Shown one piece after another: positions 50,161 to 59,900 of a DNA stretch of 64,000 nt (positions are counted from its first letter, which is position 1; each line of letters opens with the position of its first letter). The DNA comes from an uncultured Muribaculaceae bacterium (GTDB lineage Bacteria; Bacteroidota; Bacteroidia; Bacteroidales; Muribaculaceae). Below the pieces are notes generated by a model. It had not been told where the DNA came from and did not search any database. It saw only the letters and a list, made by a program, of their open reading frames with translations. The position numbers and the translations under genes were made by a program. Where the stretch lies: NCBI GenBank assembly GCA_910586975.1, contig CAJUKX010000004.1, positions 70,995 through 134,994 of the forward strand, written 5' to 3'.

Positions 50161-50194
50161 AAGGTAGTGAAACCAAAATATTTTACTACCTTTG
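50161..50194 (+). promoter_or_regulatory. Promoter of the glucokinase gene with overlapping inverted repeat
   Basis: TACCTTTG (50187-50194) matches TAnnTTTG. An 8-bp inverted repeat, AAGGTAGT (50161-50168) and ACTACCTT (50185-50192), overlaps the -7 box and reaches the -33 zone. This is a possible operator. The start codon lies 92 bp downstream. Confidence 0.45.
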
Positions 50195-50286
50195 TTTTCA
50201 GTAAAAAAAGTGAGGTCGAAATCCTCATAATTGCAAGAGATTATTAAACAAAATCTAAAAACCATATAAAAAATACAAAAAAGATA

Positions 50287-51288
50287 ATGAAACCTTACGT
50301 TCTTGGCATTGACATCGGTGGCACAAATACAGTGTTTGGCTTGGTAGACGCTCGTGGCGCTGTCATTGCAAGCGGTTCAATCAAGACCCGGAAACACAGC
50401 GACTTCAACGCTTACATTGAAGAATTACACGCAGCTGCCATGCAGCTTATCGAGGCTAATGATGCAGTAGACAAAGTTCACGGCATAGGTATTGGCGCTC
50501 CTAACGCCAACTACTTCACCGGAACCATAGAGGAAGGCGTAAACCTGCCCTGGCCCACCCCGCTGCCCCTGGCCAAAATCGTAAGCGAGAAATTCGGTAT
50601 TCCCGTAGCCGTTACCAACGACGCCAATGCCGCTGCTATCGGCGAAATGACATACGGCGCAGCCCGCGGCATGAAAGACTTCATAATGATCACCCTCGGT
50701 ACAGGCGTAGGCTCGGGCATAGTAATCAACGGTCAGGTGGTATATGGCCACGACGGATTTGCCGGCGAACTCGGCCACATGATTGTCAAGCGCAACAACG
50801 GACGTCTGTGCGGCTGTGGCCGTACCGGTTGCCTCGAAGCATACTGCTCTGCCACAGGTGTGGCACGCTCGGCACGCGAATTCCTTGAAGTGTCTCCGCT
50901 CGAACCCTCTTTGCTCCGCAATATCCCCATCAACGAGATTACCTCAAAGGACGTGTACGATGCAGCCATGCAAGGCGACAAGATTGCGAAGGACATCTTC
51001 GAATATACAGGCACCATACTCGGCGAAGCAATGGCAGATATGATGGTATTCTCATCGCCCTCGGCATTCGTGCTTTTCGGCGGTCTTGCCAAGAGCGGCG
51101 AGCTCCTGCTCAAGCCCCTGCGCAACGCTATGGAAAAGAACATGCTCGGCTGCTTCAAGGGTAAAGCCAAAGTGCTTCTTTCAGAACTCAAGGAAGCCGA
51201 TGCCGCCGTACTCGGTGCAAGCGCATTAGGCTGGGAAGCCAAGGCTCCTGATGTTCCCGCCGGAGCATCCACTCCCGTTCTTCCGTAA
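50287..51288 (+). CDS. ROK-family glucokinase
   Basis: 333 residues. The N-terminal ATP motif is GIDIGGTNT (7-15). GELGHMIVKRNNGRLCGCGR then TGCLEAYCS gives the ROK signature and the CxCGxxGCxE zinc site. GTGVGSGIVINGQVVYGHDG is the second ATP-binding block. There is no N-terminal DNA-binding domain, so it is a kinase rather than a ROK repressor. The probable reaction is ATP-dependent phosphorylation of glucose (or a related hexose) to the 6-phosphate. It is monocistronic. Confidence 0.88.
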   Translation: MKPYVLGIDIGGTNTVFGLVDARGAVIASGSIKTRKHSDFNAYIEELHAAAMQLIEANDAVDKVHGIGIGAPNANYFTGTIEEGVNLPWPTPLPLAKIVSEKFGIPVAVTNDANAAAIGEMTYGAARGMKDFIMITLGTGVGSGIVINGQVVYGHDGFAGELGHMIVKRNNGRLCGCGRTGCLEAYCSATGVARSAREFLEVSPLEPSLLRNIPINEITSKDVYDAAMQGDKIAKDIFEYTGTILGEAMADMMVFSSPSAFVLFGGLAKSGELLLKPLRNAMEKNMLGCFKGKAKVLLSELKEADAAVLGASALGWEAKAPDVPAGASTPVLP

Positions 51289-51308
51289 ACATAGAGTTTA
51301 AATAAATA

Positions 51309-51348
51309 CAACAGCCCGCAGCATTTCAAAATTTGCTGCGGGCTGTTG
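51309..51348 (+). terminator. Terminator after the glucokinase gene
   Basis: A perfect 15-bp stem: CAACAGCCCGCAGCA (51309-51323) with TGCTGCGGGCTGTTG (51334-51348), followed by TATTT. Confidence 0.8.
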
Positions 51349-51354
51349 TATTTC

Positions 51355-51381
51355 GGGTGCCATGCTTTCGCTATGGCACCC
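51355..51381 (-). terminator. Hairpin at the 3' end of the metallophosphoesterase gene
   Basis: GGGTGCCAT (51355-51363) pairs with ATGGCACCC (51373-51381). It lies 12 bp beyond the stop of the convergent gene; there is no strong U-tract. Confidence 0.5.
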
Positions 51382-51393
51382 GGGGTGTTACTG

Positions 51394-53226
51394 TTACTTT
51401 TTGCTGATGCGGAAGATTGTGCCTTCGATGAGCGAGGCATATATGTCGCCGGTTGTGGGGTCAATATCAAAACCGTTTACTTCGCCGGTTCCGAGGGGCA
51501 GCTGCCACAGCACCTTGCGGGCTACGGGGTCTACGGCGGTGACAATGCCGCGGCGCGAGCCTGCGTATACCACTCCGTCTTTTTCGAGTACTATGCAGGG
51601 GGCATGCTCATAGCCCAGACCCATGTCGAGAGTCCAAAGTTCGCTGAATACAGGGGCTGTGGCATCCACGGCCACAAGCTCACCGTCCATAGTCTTGGCA
51701 TATACTGTCTTGCCGTCCTCGCTGTGCCCGAAAGCCTCGCGGTAGCGATGTGAATTGTCGCGCCAGATGGTCTTGCCTGTAGCTCGGTCAATGGCAGTCA
51801 TATTGCGGTCGGGGGCCACGATGATCACCTTGTCGCCGGCAATTACGGGCACCACGTTGCCCGGGCCAAGCAGATTATTGGTTTTGCCGTTGTTCCATAC
51901 CCAGCGCAGTTTGCCGGTTTTCAAATCAAGGCATCTGAGGTTGGTATCCCAGGCTCCGAACACGAGGTCGTCGCCGTCGACAGCCGGAGCTGCCTGGCAA
52001 TAGTTGAAAATAGAGTCGTACTCCCAACGCACTTTGTAATTGCGTGGGTCGCGCAGTTCGATGCGTTTGTAGCCGCCCTGCACCCATCCGCGAGGCGTCA
52101 TAACGCCATCGGCCACGTATGGGCCTTCTTTTGAAGGGAGGGTCTTCAATTTGCCGTTTTTCTCATTATATATAATAATGCCGTCTGAGCAGGGGAATGC
52201 GACTTCGCCGGGCTTCACCACCAGTGGACGCGCAAATATCGGAGCCGAGGTTTTGAAAACAAAGTTTTCGACGCTGTCGCGCTTGTCCACGGCCTTTATC
52301 TCGCCGAGCGAGTTGCCGAAGTATATATTATTGTCGTCCACGGCAACGCGTGTGAATACCGAGCCCTTGTCGGCCCAAACCTGCTTTACATCAAAGCCGG
52401 CGGGCGAGGTCCACTGCGGTTTTGTATATTCTATTTTCTTGTAGTCGGTGGCTACGGGGTATGCGATTTTAGGCACGGGATTTTTGCCTATTGGCTTTTC
52501 GTAGATATGAATCCACTGCGGGTCTATATCGATGATTGAGTAGCCGTATTCGCCGTTGCGCATGTCGAGGGCTCTGACCATAGCTCCGGGCAGCGCACCG
52601 TCAACGTTGCCGGCGGTATAAGGAATCCAACGATGATAATGGCCGTTTATGTGGGCTATCACGGGAAATTCGGCCAAGGCAGCCGCATATTCGGCAAAGT
52701 TGTCGAGGTCGCTGTTGAGCGGATAGTGGTTTACAGAGAGTACTTTTTTGCCCGGAGTGACGCGCTCGCGCAGGGTATCGCGCAACCATGCGAGGTCTTC
52801 AGTCTTGATGTGTCCGTCGCCCATCTTCATATACGGGCCGCAGTTTATGGCAATCACAATGAGCGAATCTACCTCAGCTACAAAGCGGTCGTTACCCCAA
52901 AGATTGAGGAATGTGGCTGTGGCCGACTGGCTCCAGGTGGATTCGTGGTTGCCGGGAATGACGTAAAGCGGATGTGAGATGGAGTCGAGGATAGCCTTGA
53001 CATTGGCAAGCTCGATGTCGGAACCCTCGTTGGTCAAGTCGCCGATCATCATTACCATATCGTAATTATCCGAGTTAATCTCGCGTACGGCCTGGCGCAA
53101 CTTGGGTTCGGAGGCATTTCCGGGAGTTATGTGCACGTCAGACAGCACTGCTATCCGCTGTGCGGTGGCTGCAAATGCCACAAAAACAAATGAAATAATA
53201 AAAAGAATCTTTTGTAAGTTTTTCAT
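51394..53226 (-). CDS. Exported metallophosphoesterase fused to a PQQ-like propeller
   Basis: 610 residues from the ATG at 53226 (MKNLQKILFIISFVFVAFAA). The longer frame to 53253 runs into the promoter box. After the signal peptide, a calcineurin-like phosphoesterase domain (about 24-240) shows the metal-binding blocks IAVLSDVHI, MMIGDLTNEG, VIPGNHES, SVNHYPL and HINGHYHRW. The C-terminal half (about 290-610) has PQQ-type repeats with pairs such as CLDLKTGKLRWVW and AIDRATGKTIWRD. It is periplasmic and may cleave phosphodi- or monoesters; the substrate is unknown. Confidence 0.85.
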   Translation of the reverse strand: MKNLQKILFIISFVFVAFAATAQRIAVLSDVHITPGNASEPKLRQAVREINSDNYDMVMMIGDLTNEGSDIELANVKAILDSISHPLYVIPGNHESTWSQSATATFLNLWGNDRFVAEVDSLIVIAINCGPYMKMGDGHIKTEDLAWLRDTLRERVTPGKKVLSVNHYPLNSDLDNFAEYAAALAEFPVIAHINGHYHRWIPYTAGNVDGALPGAMVRALDMRNGEYGYSIIDIDPQWIHIYEKPIGKNPVPKIAYPVATDYKKIEYTKPQWTSPAGFDVKQVWADKGSVFTRVAVDDNNIYFGNSLGEIKAVDKRDSVENFVFKTSAPIFARPLVVKPGEVAFPCSDGIIIYNEKNGKLKTLPSKEGPYVADGVMTPRGWVQGGYKRIELRDPRNYKVRWEYDSIFNYCQAAPAVDGDDLVFGAWDTNLRCLDLKTGKLRWVWNNGKTNNLLGPGNVVPVIAGDKVIIVAPDRNMTAIDRATGKTIWRDNSHRYREAFGHSEDGKTVYAKTMDGELVAVDATAPVFSELWTLDMGLGYEHAPCIVLEKDGVVYAGSRRGIVTAVDPVARKVLWQLPLGTGEVNGFDIDPTTGDIYASLIEGTIFRISKK

Positions 53227-53250
53227 AGTAATAATGATAAAATTTCTATG

Positions 53251-53258
53251 CAAAGATA
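53251..53258 (-). promoter_or_regulatory. -7 promoter element TATCTTTG for the metallophosphoesterase
   Basis: The minus strand reads TATCTTTG, 24 bp upstream of the ATG at 53226. Confidence 0.6.
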
Positions 53259-53445
53259 CTGCTTTTTTAACATTTGATTATTGTATATGGCGCAATATTT
53301 CAAGTATTGAATCCAATTTTTTTAACCCGCGAAAAAAAATTGTAAAAAATTAAGTTAATCCCGAACCTTTCTTAACAAGCACTTGTTTCTATTACAAAAT
53401 GATTACAAAATAAGAAACAAAACAAAATCTCTAAAACTAAAAGAT

Positions 53446-54504
53446 ATGAAAAAAATCGCATTAGTCTTAGCTGTTGCTATCAGCTCATTCTCCGTTATGG
53501 CTCAAAACGTTGCCAAAAACGAACTCAGACAACTCCAAGCCTTCTTGGCTCAGCCGGCTCAGGAAGCCACAACAAACGCCGAAGCCCTTAAGATCACCGA
53601 TACCAAGAACGTTGCTTCTTGGGAAGGCGTTACAGTAAGCGACGGCCATGTAACTGCCATCGACTGGAAAGGCAAGAAACTCGCCGGTACACTCGACCTC
53701 TCAGGTTTCTCGGCTCTCACCACCCTCGATGTATCTCGTAACCACCTCAGCGTACTCGACCTTGCAAACGACGCTGCTCTTACCGAAGTCAACGCCTCAC
53801 GCAACCGTCTTACCGAGCTCTCTATTGCAGGATGTAAGCAGATCGTAAAGCTCACTTTGAACAACAACCGCTTACCTGACATCACCATTGATGCCGCTCC
53901 TTACATCAAGAACATCAACATCGCCTCAAACTATCTGGTTTCTCTCGATGTCAGCAACTCTTCAACTCTCGAAACCCTTAACTGCCAGTCCAACCATCTT
54001 GAAAACCTGAATGTTGCCAACTGCACTAACCTCAAGAACCTTTATTGCGGCTACAACAAACTCAGCTCTTTCACCATCGCAGGACTCACCTCACTGAAGA
54101 ACCTCAATGTTGACGACAACAATCTCTCAAACATGATTGTTTCAAAACTTCCTTCTCTCGCATTCTTCGTTTGCTCCGACAACAACATGCAGACCCTCGG
54201 CGTACGTGAATGCCCCGCACTGCTCGACCTCGTTTGCTCTTACAACAACCTCACCGACCTCAGCGTAAGCGACTGCCCGCAGCTCCAGTTTGTAGACTGC
54301 TCTTACAACGACCTTACCTCGCTCACCCTCAGCAACCAGACTTTCCTGCAGCGCCTTATCTGTAACAACAACCAGCTCAACATGCTTGATGTATCGTTCG
54401 ACGAAAACCTCACCTACATCAACTGCCGCTACAACACCATCACCGACCTCCGTACCCAGGCTTGCCCCAACCTCTCGATGGTTGCCTGCCAGTGGAACTA
54501 CTAA
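53446..54504 (+). CDS. Secreted internalin-like leucine-rich repeat protein
   Basis: 352 residues from the ATG at 53446. A signal peptide (MKKIALVLAVAISSFSVMAQ) is followed by a short linker and about a dozen LRRs of 21-23 residues, for example LDVSRNHLSVLDLANDAALT and LNCQSNHLENLNVANCTNLK, then DCSYNDLTSLTLSNQ. The repeats continue to the C-terminus (MVACQWNY) and there is no sorting tail, membrane anchor or cap domain that I recognise. Codon use looks strongly biased, as in well-expressed genes. A binding role is inferred. Confidence 0.82.
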   Translation: MKKIALVLAVAISSFSVMAQNVAKNELRQLQAFLAQPAQEATTNAEALKITDTKNVASWEGVTVSDGHVTAIDWKGKKLAGTLDLSGFSALTTLDVSRNHLSVLDLANDAALTEVNASRNRLTELSIAGCKQIVKLTLNNNRLPDITIDAAPYIKNINIASNYLVSLDVSNSSTLETLNCQSNHLENLNVANCTNLKNLYCGYNKLSSFTIAGLTSLKNLNVDDNNLSNMIVSKLPSLAFFVCSDNNMQTLGVRECPALLDLVCSYNNLTDLSVSDCPQLQFVDCSYNDLTSLTLSNQTFLQRLICNNNQLNMLDVSFDENLTYINCRYNTITDLRTQACPNLSMVACQWNY

Positions 54505-54588
54505 AAATCAAGCCTTCGGGCAAGTATGACAAAATAGCAACTACACTCCTACTATAAAATTCGCATCTCTATCCCCAATTTCACTTCT

Positions 54589-54623
54589 CCCCTCATCTGC
54601 GCGGCAGATGAGGGGATTTTTTG
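54589..54623 (+). terminator. Terminator after the LRR gene
   Basis: CCCCTCATCTGC (54589-54600) pairs with GCAGATGAGGGG (54604-54615) around GCG, followed by ATTTTTT. A perfect 12-bp stem with U-tract, 85 bp after the stop. Confidence 0.85.
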
Positions 54624-54728
54624 CAAAGTGTCTGCAAGTTGACCATTCCCCTTGTCAAAATCTCTCTATCCGTATTGCACCATAGTGTTTACTTTCATAA
54701 TGTTTGGAGTTAAAATTCTGTTTTAGTT

Positions 54729-55805
54729 CTAAAACAATGATAGTTGTATAATATCGCTTTTTGAAGATTGAAGCTTGTTATTCTTAAGATCCTGTCGTAC
54801 ATAATCCATGTCTTGGACTTTAGAATCGGATAATCGCAATTGGAGATTCCTTATCAATATTCTAAAATAAGGGCATTTTCCCCCGATTGACAAATCTTTA
54901 CCATCATTTCCTTTTCTAAATTTGATTATCTCAAATTGTTTTGGATTGAATTTATGTAGAAATGTAATTGGCACCCCCATTACTCCTGAAAAATCCATAG
55001 GTATGTCCTGGGTCCGATTTACATTAATGGCGTCGTAGTTATCAAATACGGGATATTCGGATTCGTTTCCTCTATAAACCTTTGTTAAATGAATAAATTC
55101 ATTCCTTAATGGTGATTCTAAATTTGTTAACCAAAGGCAATTGTTAGATGATACTATCCGTTGACCATTCTCATCTATCCTTGCCTCCGTTCCATATAGT
55201 TCATAATGATCCGGTACTATGAATCCGGAAATCCCTCTTCCAAGGTTATGCCCTAACCACACTTTATTATTTTGAATTAATTCAAATATTTCTTTATAGG
55301 TTATTGCATTGATGTTTCCTATAATGATGAATTCCTTTTGAAATCGTACTATCGTTGCTACAAATTCTCTGAAAAGGGAAAAAGGTGGGTTAGTTACAAC
55401 AATATCACTTTCTAAAAGAAGTTTTTTGCTTTCGGCACTTCGGAAATCACCATCTCCTTGAAAGTATACAATATTATTACATACTTCTTCAAAGTTTTCA
55501 TAGGCTTTACCTTCATATACGACATAATATCCCTTAGGTCGTTCAATATCGAATATGGAGTTTTCTGATTTTTGATAACATGCCGAAATTAATCTTTTCA
55601 ATCCTAAGACGTGGAAATTATTAACAAAGAATCTAAAAAAATTACTTTTTAGAGGATCATCACAGTTGCAATATACAATCTTTCCTTTAAATTGATTAGT
55701 ATAATGCATAAGCTCTCTTTCTATGTCACAATACTGTGTATAGAACTCATCACTTTTAGACTCTTTTGCTTTATGAAGATTCGAATTGTTTGTATTACGA
55801 CCCAT
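54729..55805 (-). CDS. EcoRI-type adenine-specific DNA methyltransferase
   Basis: 358 residues from the ATG at 55805 (MGRNTNNSNLHKAKESKSDE); a TTG six bases earlier overlaps the nuclease gene and is not needed. The start aligns with remembered M.EcoRI (MARNATNKLLHKAKKSKSDE). Shared blocks include FYTQYCDIERE, YCNCDDPLKSNFF, the catalytic VVTNPPFSLFREF, LGRGISGFIVPDHYELYGTE and GKCPYFRILI. It should methylate the second A of GAATTC. It is about 30 residues longer than M.EcoRI, with an insertion near 80-112 and a longer tail. It follows the nuclease gene by 2 bp. AT-rich relative to neighbours. Confidence 0.9.
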   Translation of the reverse strand: MGRNTNNSNLHKAKESKSDEFYTQYCDIERELMHYTNQFKGKIVYCNCDDPLKSNFFRFFVNNFHVLGLKRLISACYQKSENSIFDIERPKGYYVVYEGKAYENFEEVCNNIVYFQGDGDFRSAESKKLLLESDIVVTNPPFSLFREFVATIVRFQKEFIIIGNINAITYKEIFELIQNNKVWLGHNLGRGISGFIVPDHYELYGTEARIDENGQRIVSSNNCLWLTNLESPLRNEFIHLTKVYRGNESEYPVFDNYDAINVNRTQDIPMDFSGVMGVPITFLHKFNPKQFEIIKFRKGNDGKDLSIGGKCPYFRILIRNLQLRLSDSKVQDMDYVRQDLKNNKLQSSKSDIIQLSLF

Positions 55806-55807
55806 TT

Positions 55808-56644
55808 TCAATTCACTTGAGAAAGTTGTATAAATAAGTCACTACCTAAAACTTGAAGCGAAGTTGTTGCTATTTCTTCCATAATTTTAAGCATACTATT
55901 TCTATCCCATCGTTCTCCATTTCCTTGTGTATATATTGATGCGGCTTGGAGCATTATCATTTTGTCCTGATGAGATACAAATTTATTTCTACAGAGGTTA
56001 GTATTTATAGGCATACCATAATTGGCTGCGGTCAAACGGTCCAACCTGTTCAGCATTCCTGAATTATATTCAAGGACTACGATTCTTCCATCTGGTCGTG
56101 AAATATTAATCGTTTCTGTTAAAAAGTTTGACCCTTCTAAGAATAAAACGTACGGGAAATGATTCTCGCCTAACATAAGATTTGCTATTTCTGAAATGTT
56201 CTTATGAGAGCGTTCAATCGCATTGCCTGCGGCCATTAAGTCTTGATCATTATTTTTACCTACAAGTTTTCCTTTTCTTATGTTTTCAATATCTTTTCCC
56301 TGATGTTTTGCTTCTGTCACTAATACCACTCTCCAACAACCATAATCATCCCTGACTTCTATTATACCACCATCCGGTATAATATTAGCATTAGATACAA
56401 ATATGGTTTGACCAAGTTCAGAATCAATTTTTTTGAGAGCCTCGTTTATTTCTTCTTTCTTAATGCTATCACGATATCTAAATTCTAATTTAATAAATTT
56501 ATTTTCAAGAATCTGCAAGACTATATGCGATAGCTGCCTCACTGTCATGTCATGCAGTTTGGCTTCGCTCCCAAAAATTCCAACAACACCATTAGATGAT
56601 TTATGTTGTCGTGTTAATCTATTTGACTGATTTTTCTTTGACAT
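55808..56644 (-). CDS. EcoRI-type restriction endonuclease
   Basis: 278 residues, colinear with EcoRI (277). The catalytic residues are conserved at identical numbers: Asp91 (PDGG), Glu111 and Lys113 (TEAKHQGKD). DNA-recognition residues are also present: Asn141, Ala142 and Arg145 (AAGNAIERSHKNISEIA) and Arg200, Arg203 (LNRLDRLTAANYGMPIN). Predicted to cut GAATTC in unmodified DNA. Order nuclease then methyltransferase is that of the EcoRI operon. Base composition is clearly more AT-rich than the flanking genes, pointing to horizontal acquisition. Similarity was judged from memory of the EcoRI sequence. Confidence 0.92.
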   Translation of the reverse strand: MSKKNQSNRLTRQHKSSNGVVGIFGSEAKLHDMTVRQLSHIVLQILENKFIKLEFRYRDSIKKEEINEALKKIDSELGQTIFVSNANIIPDGGIIEVRDDYGCWRVVLVTEAKHQGKDIENIRKGKLVGKNNDQDLMAAGNAIERSHKNISEIANLMLGENHFPYVLFLEGSNFLTETINISRPDGRIVVLEYNSGMLNRLDRLTAANYGMPINTNLCRNKFVSHQDKMIMLQAASIYTQGNGERWDRNSMLKIMEEIATTSLQVLGSDLFIQLSQVN

Positions 56645-56701
56645 ATGATAGTTAATAATTTTCGGTTGGTCTTATCATCGTCAGATGAGTCTATTAAAAT
56701 G

Positions 56702-56709
56702 CAAAGATA
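56702..56709 (-). promoter_or_regulatory. -7 promoter element TATCTTTG for the restriction-modification operon
   Basis: The minus strand reads TATCTTTG, 57 bp upstream of the nuclease ATG at 56644. No controller (C-protein) gene is present. Confidence 0.55.
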
Positions 56710-56859
56710 CGAAAATTTATTTAATCATACTGCTTGCCTTATAATGATATATGTTAAAATACCGAGAAAAGGTCAGAAACGCGTAGGTCTTTTTCTATGA
56801 CTAAATTATAATTTGAAAACCGCCTGCGCCTAAATTTTGCCTAATACAATATTTATTTC

Positions 56860-56867
56860 TACCTTTG
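56860..56867 (+). promoter_or_regulatory. -7 promoter element TACCTTTG for tamB
   Basis: TACCTTTG matches TAnnTTTG, 45 bp upstream of the ATG at 56913. Confidence 0.6.
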
Positions 56868-56912
56868 TAGGAATTTTATACACACTCACGAACTATCATA
56901 TATAAGCTGATA

Positions 56913-59900
56913 ATGGCAAAACTGCGAAAAATCTTACGCGCATTTTTCATGACACTGCTCCTTGTGGCCATAGTGTTGCCTGCCGGTATATATATGATAC
57001 TCTCCACTCCGTGGGCACAGGACAAGCTCAGAGAGGTTGCGGTAAAGGAATTGAGCGTGCTGCTGGGATCGCCCGTAGAGATAGGGCGCATAGACTACAA
57101 CCCCTTCAACACCATTGCCATAACATCAATAACCGTAAGGGATGACAAGGGCAAAGCCGCATTGGCTGTGGGCCAATTGCAGGCGAGGTTTGAAATGGCT
57201 CATTTCCTGCGTACGGGTAATTTCAACTTCGATTACGCGCTGATTGATGCTCCGGAAGTGAATTTGTACCGTGCCGCCCCCGGCGAGCCGCTAAACATTC
57301 AGCCCATTCTCGACCGCCTTGCGCCCAAAGACAAGAACAAGCCACCTACCGAATTCAACCTCAAGATAGGCACGGTGGTGATAAGGTATGGACGGTTCAA
57401 CTATGATGTGCTGTCAGAGCAGGATTCAATATCCGCCTTCAATCCCAATCATATACATATAAAAGACCTGGGGCTTCATGCCTATCTGCGCAGCGCGTCG
57501 CGCGACAATTATGATTTGGAACTCGAATCTTTCTCATTTTCAGAGAAATCCGGGTTCAAGCTCGATAATCTCACCGCCAAGGCCGTGCTGTCGCCTGAGC
57601 GCATATACCTGAGCGATTTCTTGCTGAAATTGCCCGAAAGCGAGGTGGCACTGAAGCCTGTGGAGCTGCCCACGCCGGGATTTATGAAAATCAAGGAAAG
57701 TCTTGAATCTAATCCTGTTGAACTTGAGCCGGCTCTACCTATACATCTGTCGACCGCCGACTTTGCCTGTTTGGTTCCGAAATTGGGTAAGATTGACAGG
57801 CAAATCGACATTGATTTTCAAGTATCAGCCAGCCTGCACAATGCCGACATCCGTCGCCTTACGATAAATGATTCACATGGACTGGAGATAGCGCTCAGCG
57901 GCGATGTGGATAACTTTGACAACCAAGATAACCTCACGGCCAATCTCAACATAAAGCGTATTGCTGCACCTGCATCTGAGGCTGCGGCCATTACCGGTAT
58001 TTTCAACCGTAAGGCTGCTGAATACGTGCAGCGTGCCGGTAGTATTGTGGTACATGGCAAGGCTCGCGGCGACATGCACAGAGCCGTGGCCGACCTAACT
58101 GTCAACACCGGGGGAGGTGCCATTGTAATAGACGGAGAAGTATCATCGCCCGACAAGTTCAAGAGTCTGGATTTTGCAGGAAATATTGAACTTGAGGACA
58201 TTCACGCCGGAGAGATACTGCAGCAAGCCAAACTTGGCAACATCAGTCTGGCCATGGATGTGGATGGCAAGACCAAAGGCAGGGAATTAAGCGGAAATGT
58301 GGATGCTGTGATAAACTCAGCCACATGGAACAATCATACATACGGCAACATAGCACTAAGCGCATCGCATGACGGCACCGACAGCCATCTGCGCGTTGAG
58401 TCGCCCGACCCGGCCGCACGCTTGACACTTGATGCGACGGGCAGTTTCATATCCAAGGACAAATGGCTCAACCTCGTGATGCAGCTTGACAACTTCGAAC
58501 CTGCCGCTCTCAACATATCCGTGCCTCGCAAGGGTCTCAAGGCTTCGGGAATGCTTACCGCCGAACTATCAGGCTCTGATATCGACGATATCGAGGGCTT
58601 GGTGCGACTCGACCGCTTGCGGTTCAAGGATGCAGACGGCGACAGCCTTGACATTGCGCTATTCAAGGTTTCGGCATCAAGAAGCTCTATGCCGGAGCAA
58701 ATAGTAATTGAAAGCGATTTTCTCAATGGCAAAATCGAGGGCGAGATAAACCCCTCTACCATCCCCGCCATTGCCAAAGACTTCGCCTCGCACATAGTGC
58801 CTTCGCTTATAGAACACAGTGAAGATTTACACGAGAGACTCGAATCAGACAATTCGCACAACGATTTCACCGCTGAATTTACCCTTGAAAATGCCGAACA
58901 CCTGAGCCGATTCTTACATTTGCCCGTACAAATCATTTATCCCGTTGAAATAGGTGCGGCTATCAGCTCACGCGAAGAAAGGGCCTCGCTGAATATCGAC
59001 GCTCCATATCTGCAACAGGGCGACAAGATTATAGATTCAACTGTAGCCGGAGTGCTGATCGACGCTAACGACGACCGTGCAAATATATATGCCACCACTC
59101 ACATGCCTACAAAGAAGGGGCCTATGACTCTGGTACTGGGTGTAAGCGGTGCAGAGAGCCGCTTTGATACCAAAATCGACTGGAATATAGACCGTAAGAT
59201 TCCGCTTAACGGCAAAATAGACTTCTCGGTTCTGCTGTCGCGCGCCGAGAGCGGCAATGTGTGCGTGTCTACAAACTTCAACCCCGGCCAGATAAACTTT
59301 GGCGACGAGGTGTGGGAAATAGCCACTTCTACGATTGACTGGTGCGACAATCGCCTTACCATTGATAAGTTTGCGCTTGCTGCCGACGACCAAAAAATTT
59401 CGATAGACGGAGTTGCATCGCCATCGCCCGACGACGTGGTGACAATAGACCTCAAGAATATTGTGCTTATTTCAATTTTCGAGACTCTTGAAATTGACAA
59501 CGCTCTGCTTACCGGTACAGCAACCGGAACATTCAAGGCATCACAGGCCCTTTCAAAAATCCCCATCCTCACCACCGATTGTCTGCATGTAGACGATATA
59601 GGATATAATTATTGTGTGCTGGGCAATGCCGATATATCTGCAATGTGGGACAACGAAAAGCAATCATTCTACCTCGATGCTGATATAGTGAATCCGCAAG
59701 GACAGCATTCGCGCATCAACGGCGATATATTCCCCGCGGCTGAGAGCCTTGACCTCAACTTCCTTGCCGAGAACGTTAAGGTGGGGTTCATGCAGCCATT
59801 CATGAGCGCGTTTGCTTCAGACATATCAGGATACGTTTCGGGTAAGGCCCGCCTGTTCGGCACATTCCACGATATTGATATGGAAGGCGACGTATATGCC

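Noticed and set aside
50733..51470. A 245-codon minus-strand frame
   Set aside because: Antisense to the ROK glucokinase and its terminator; no recognisable domain.
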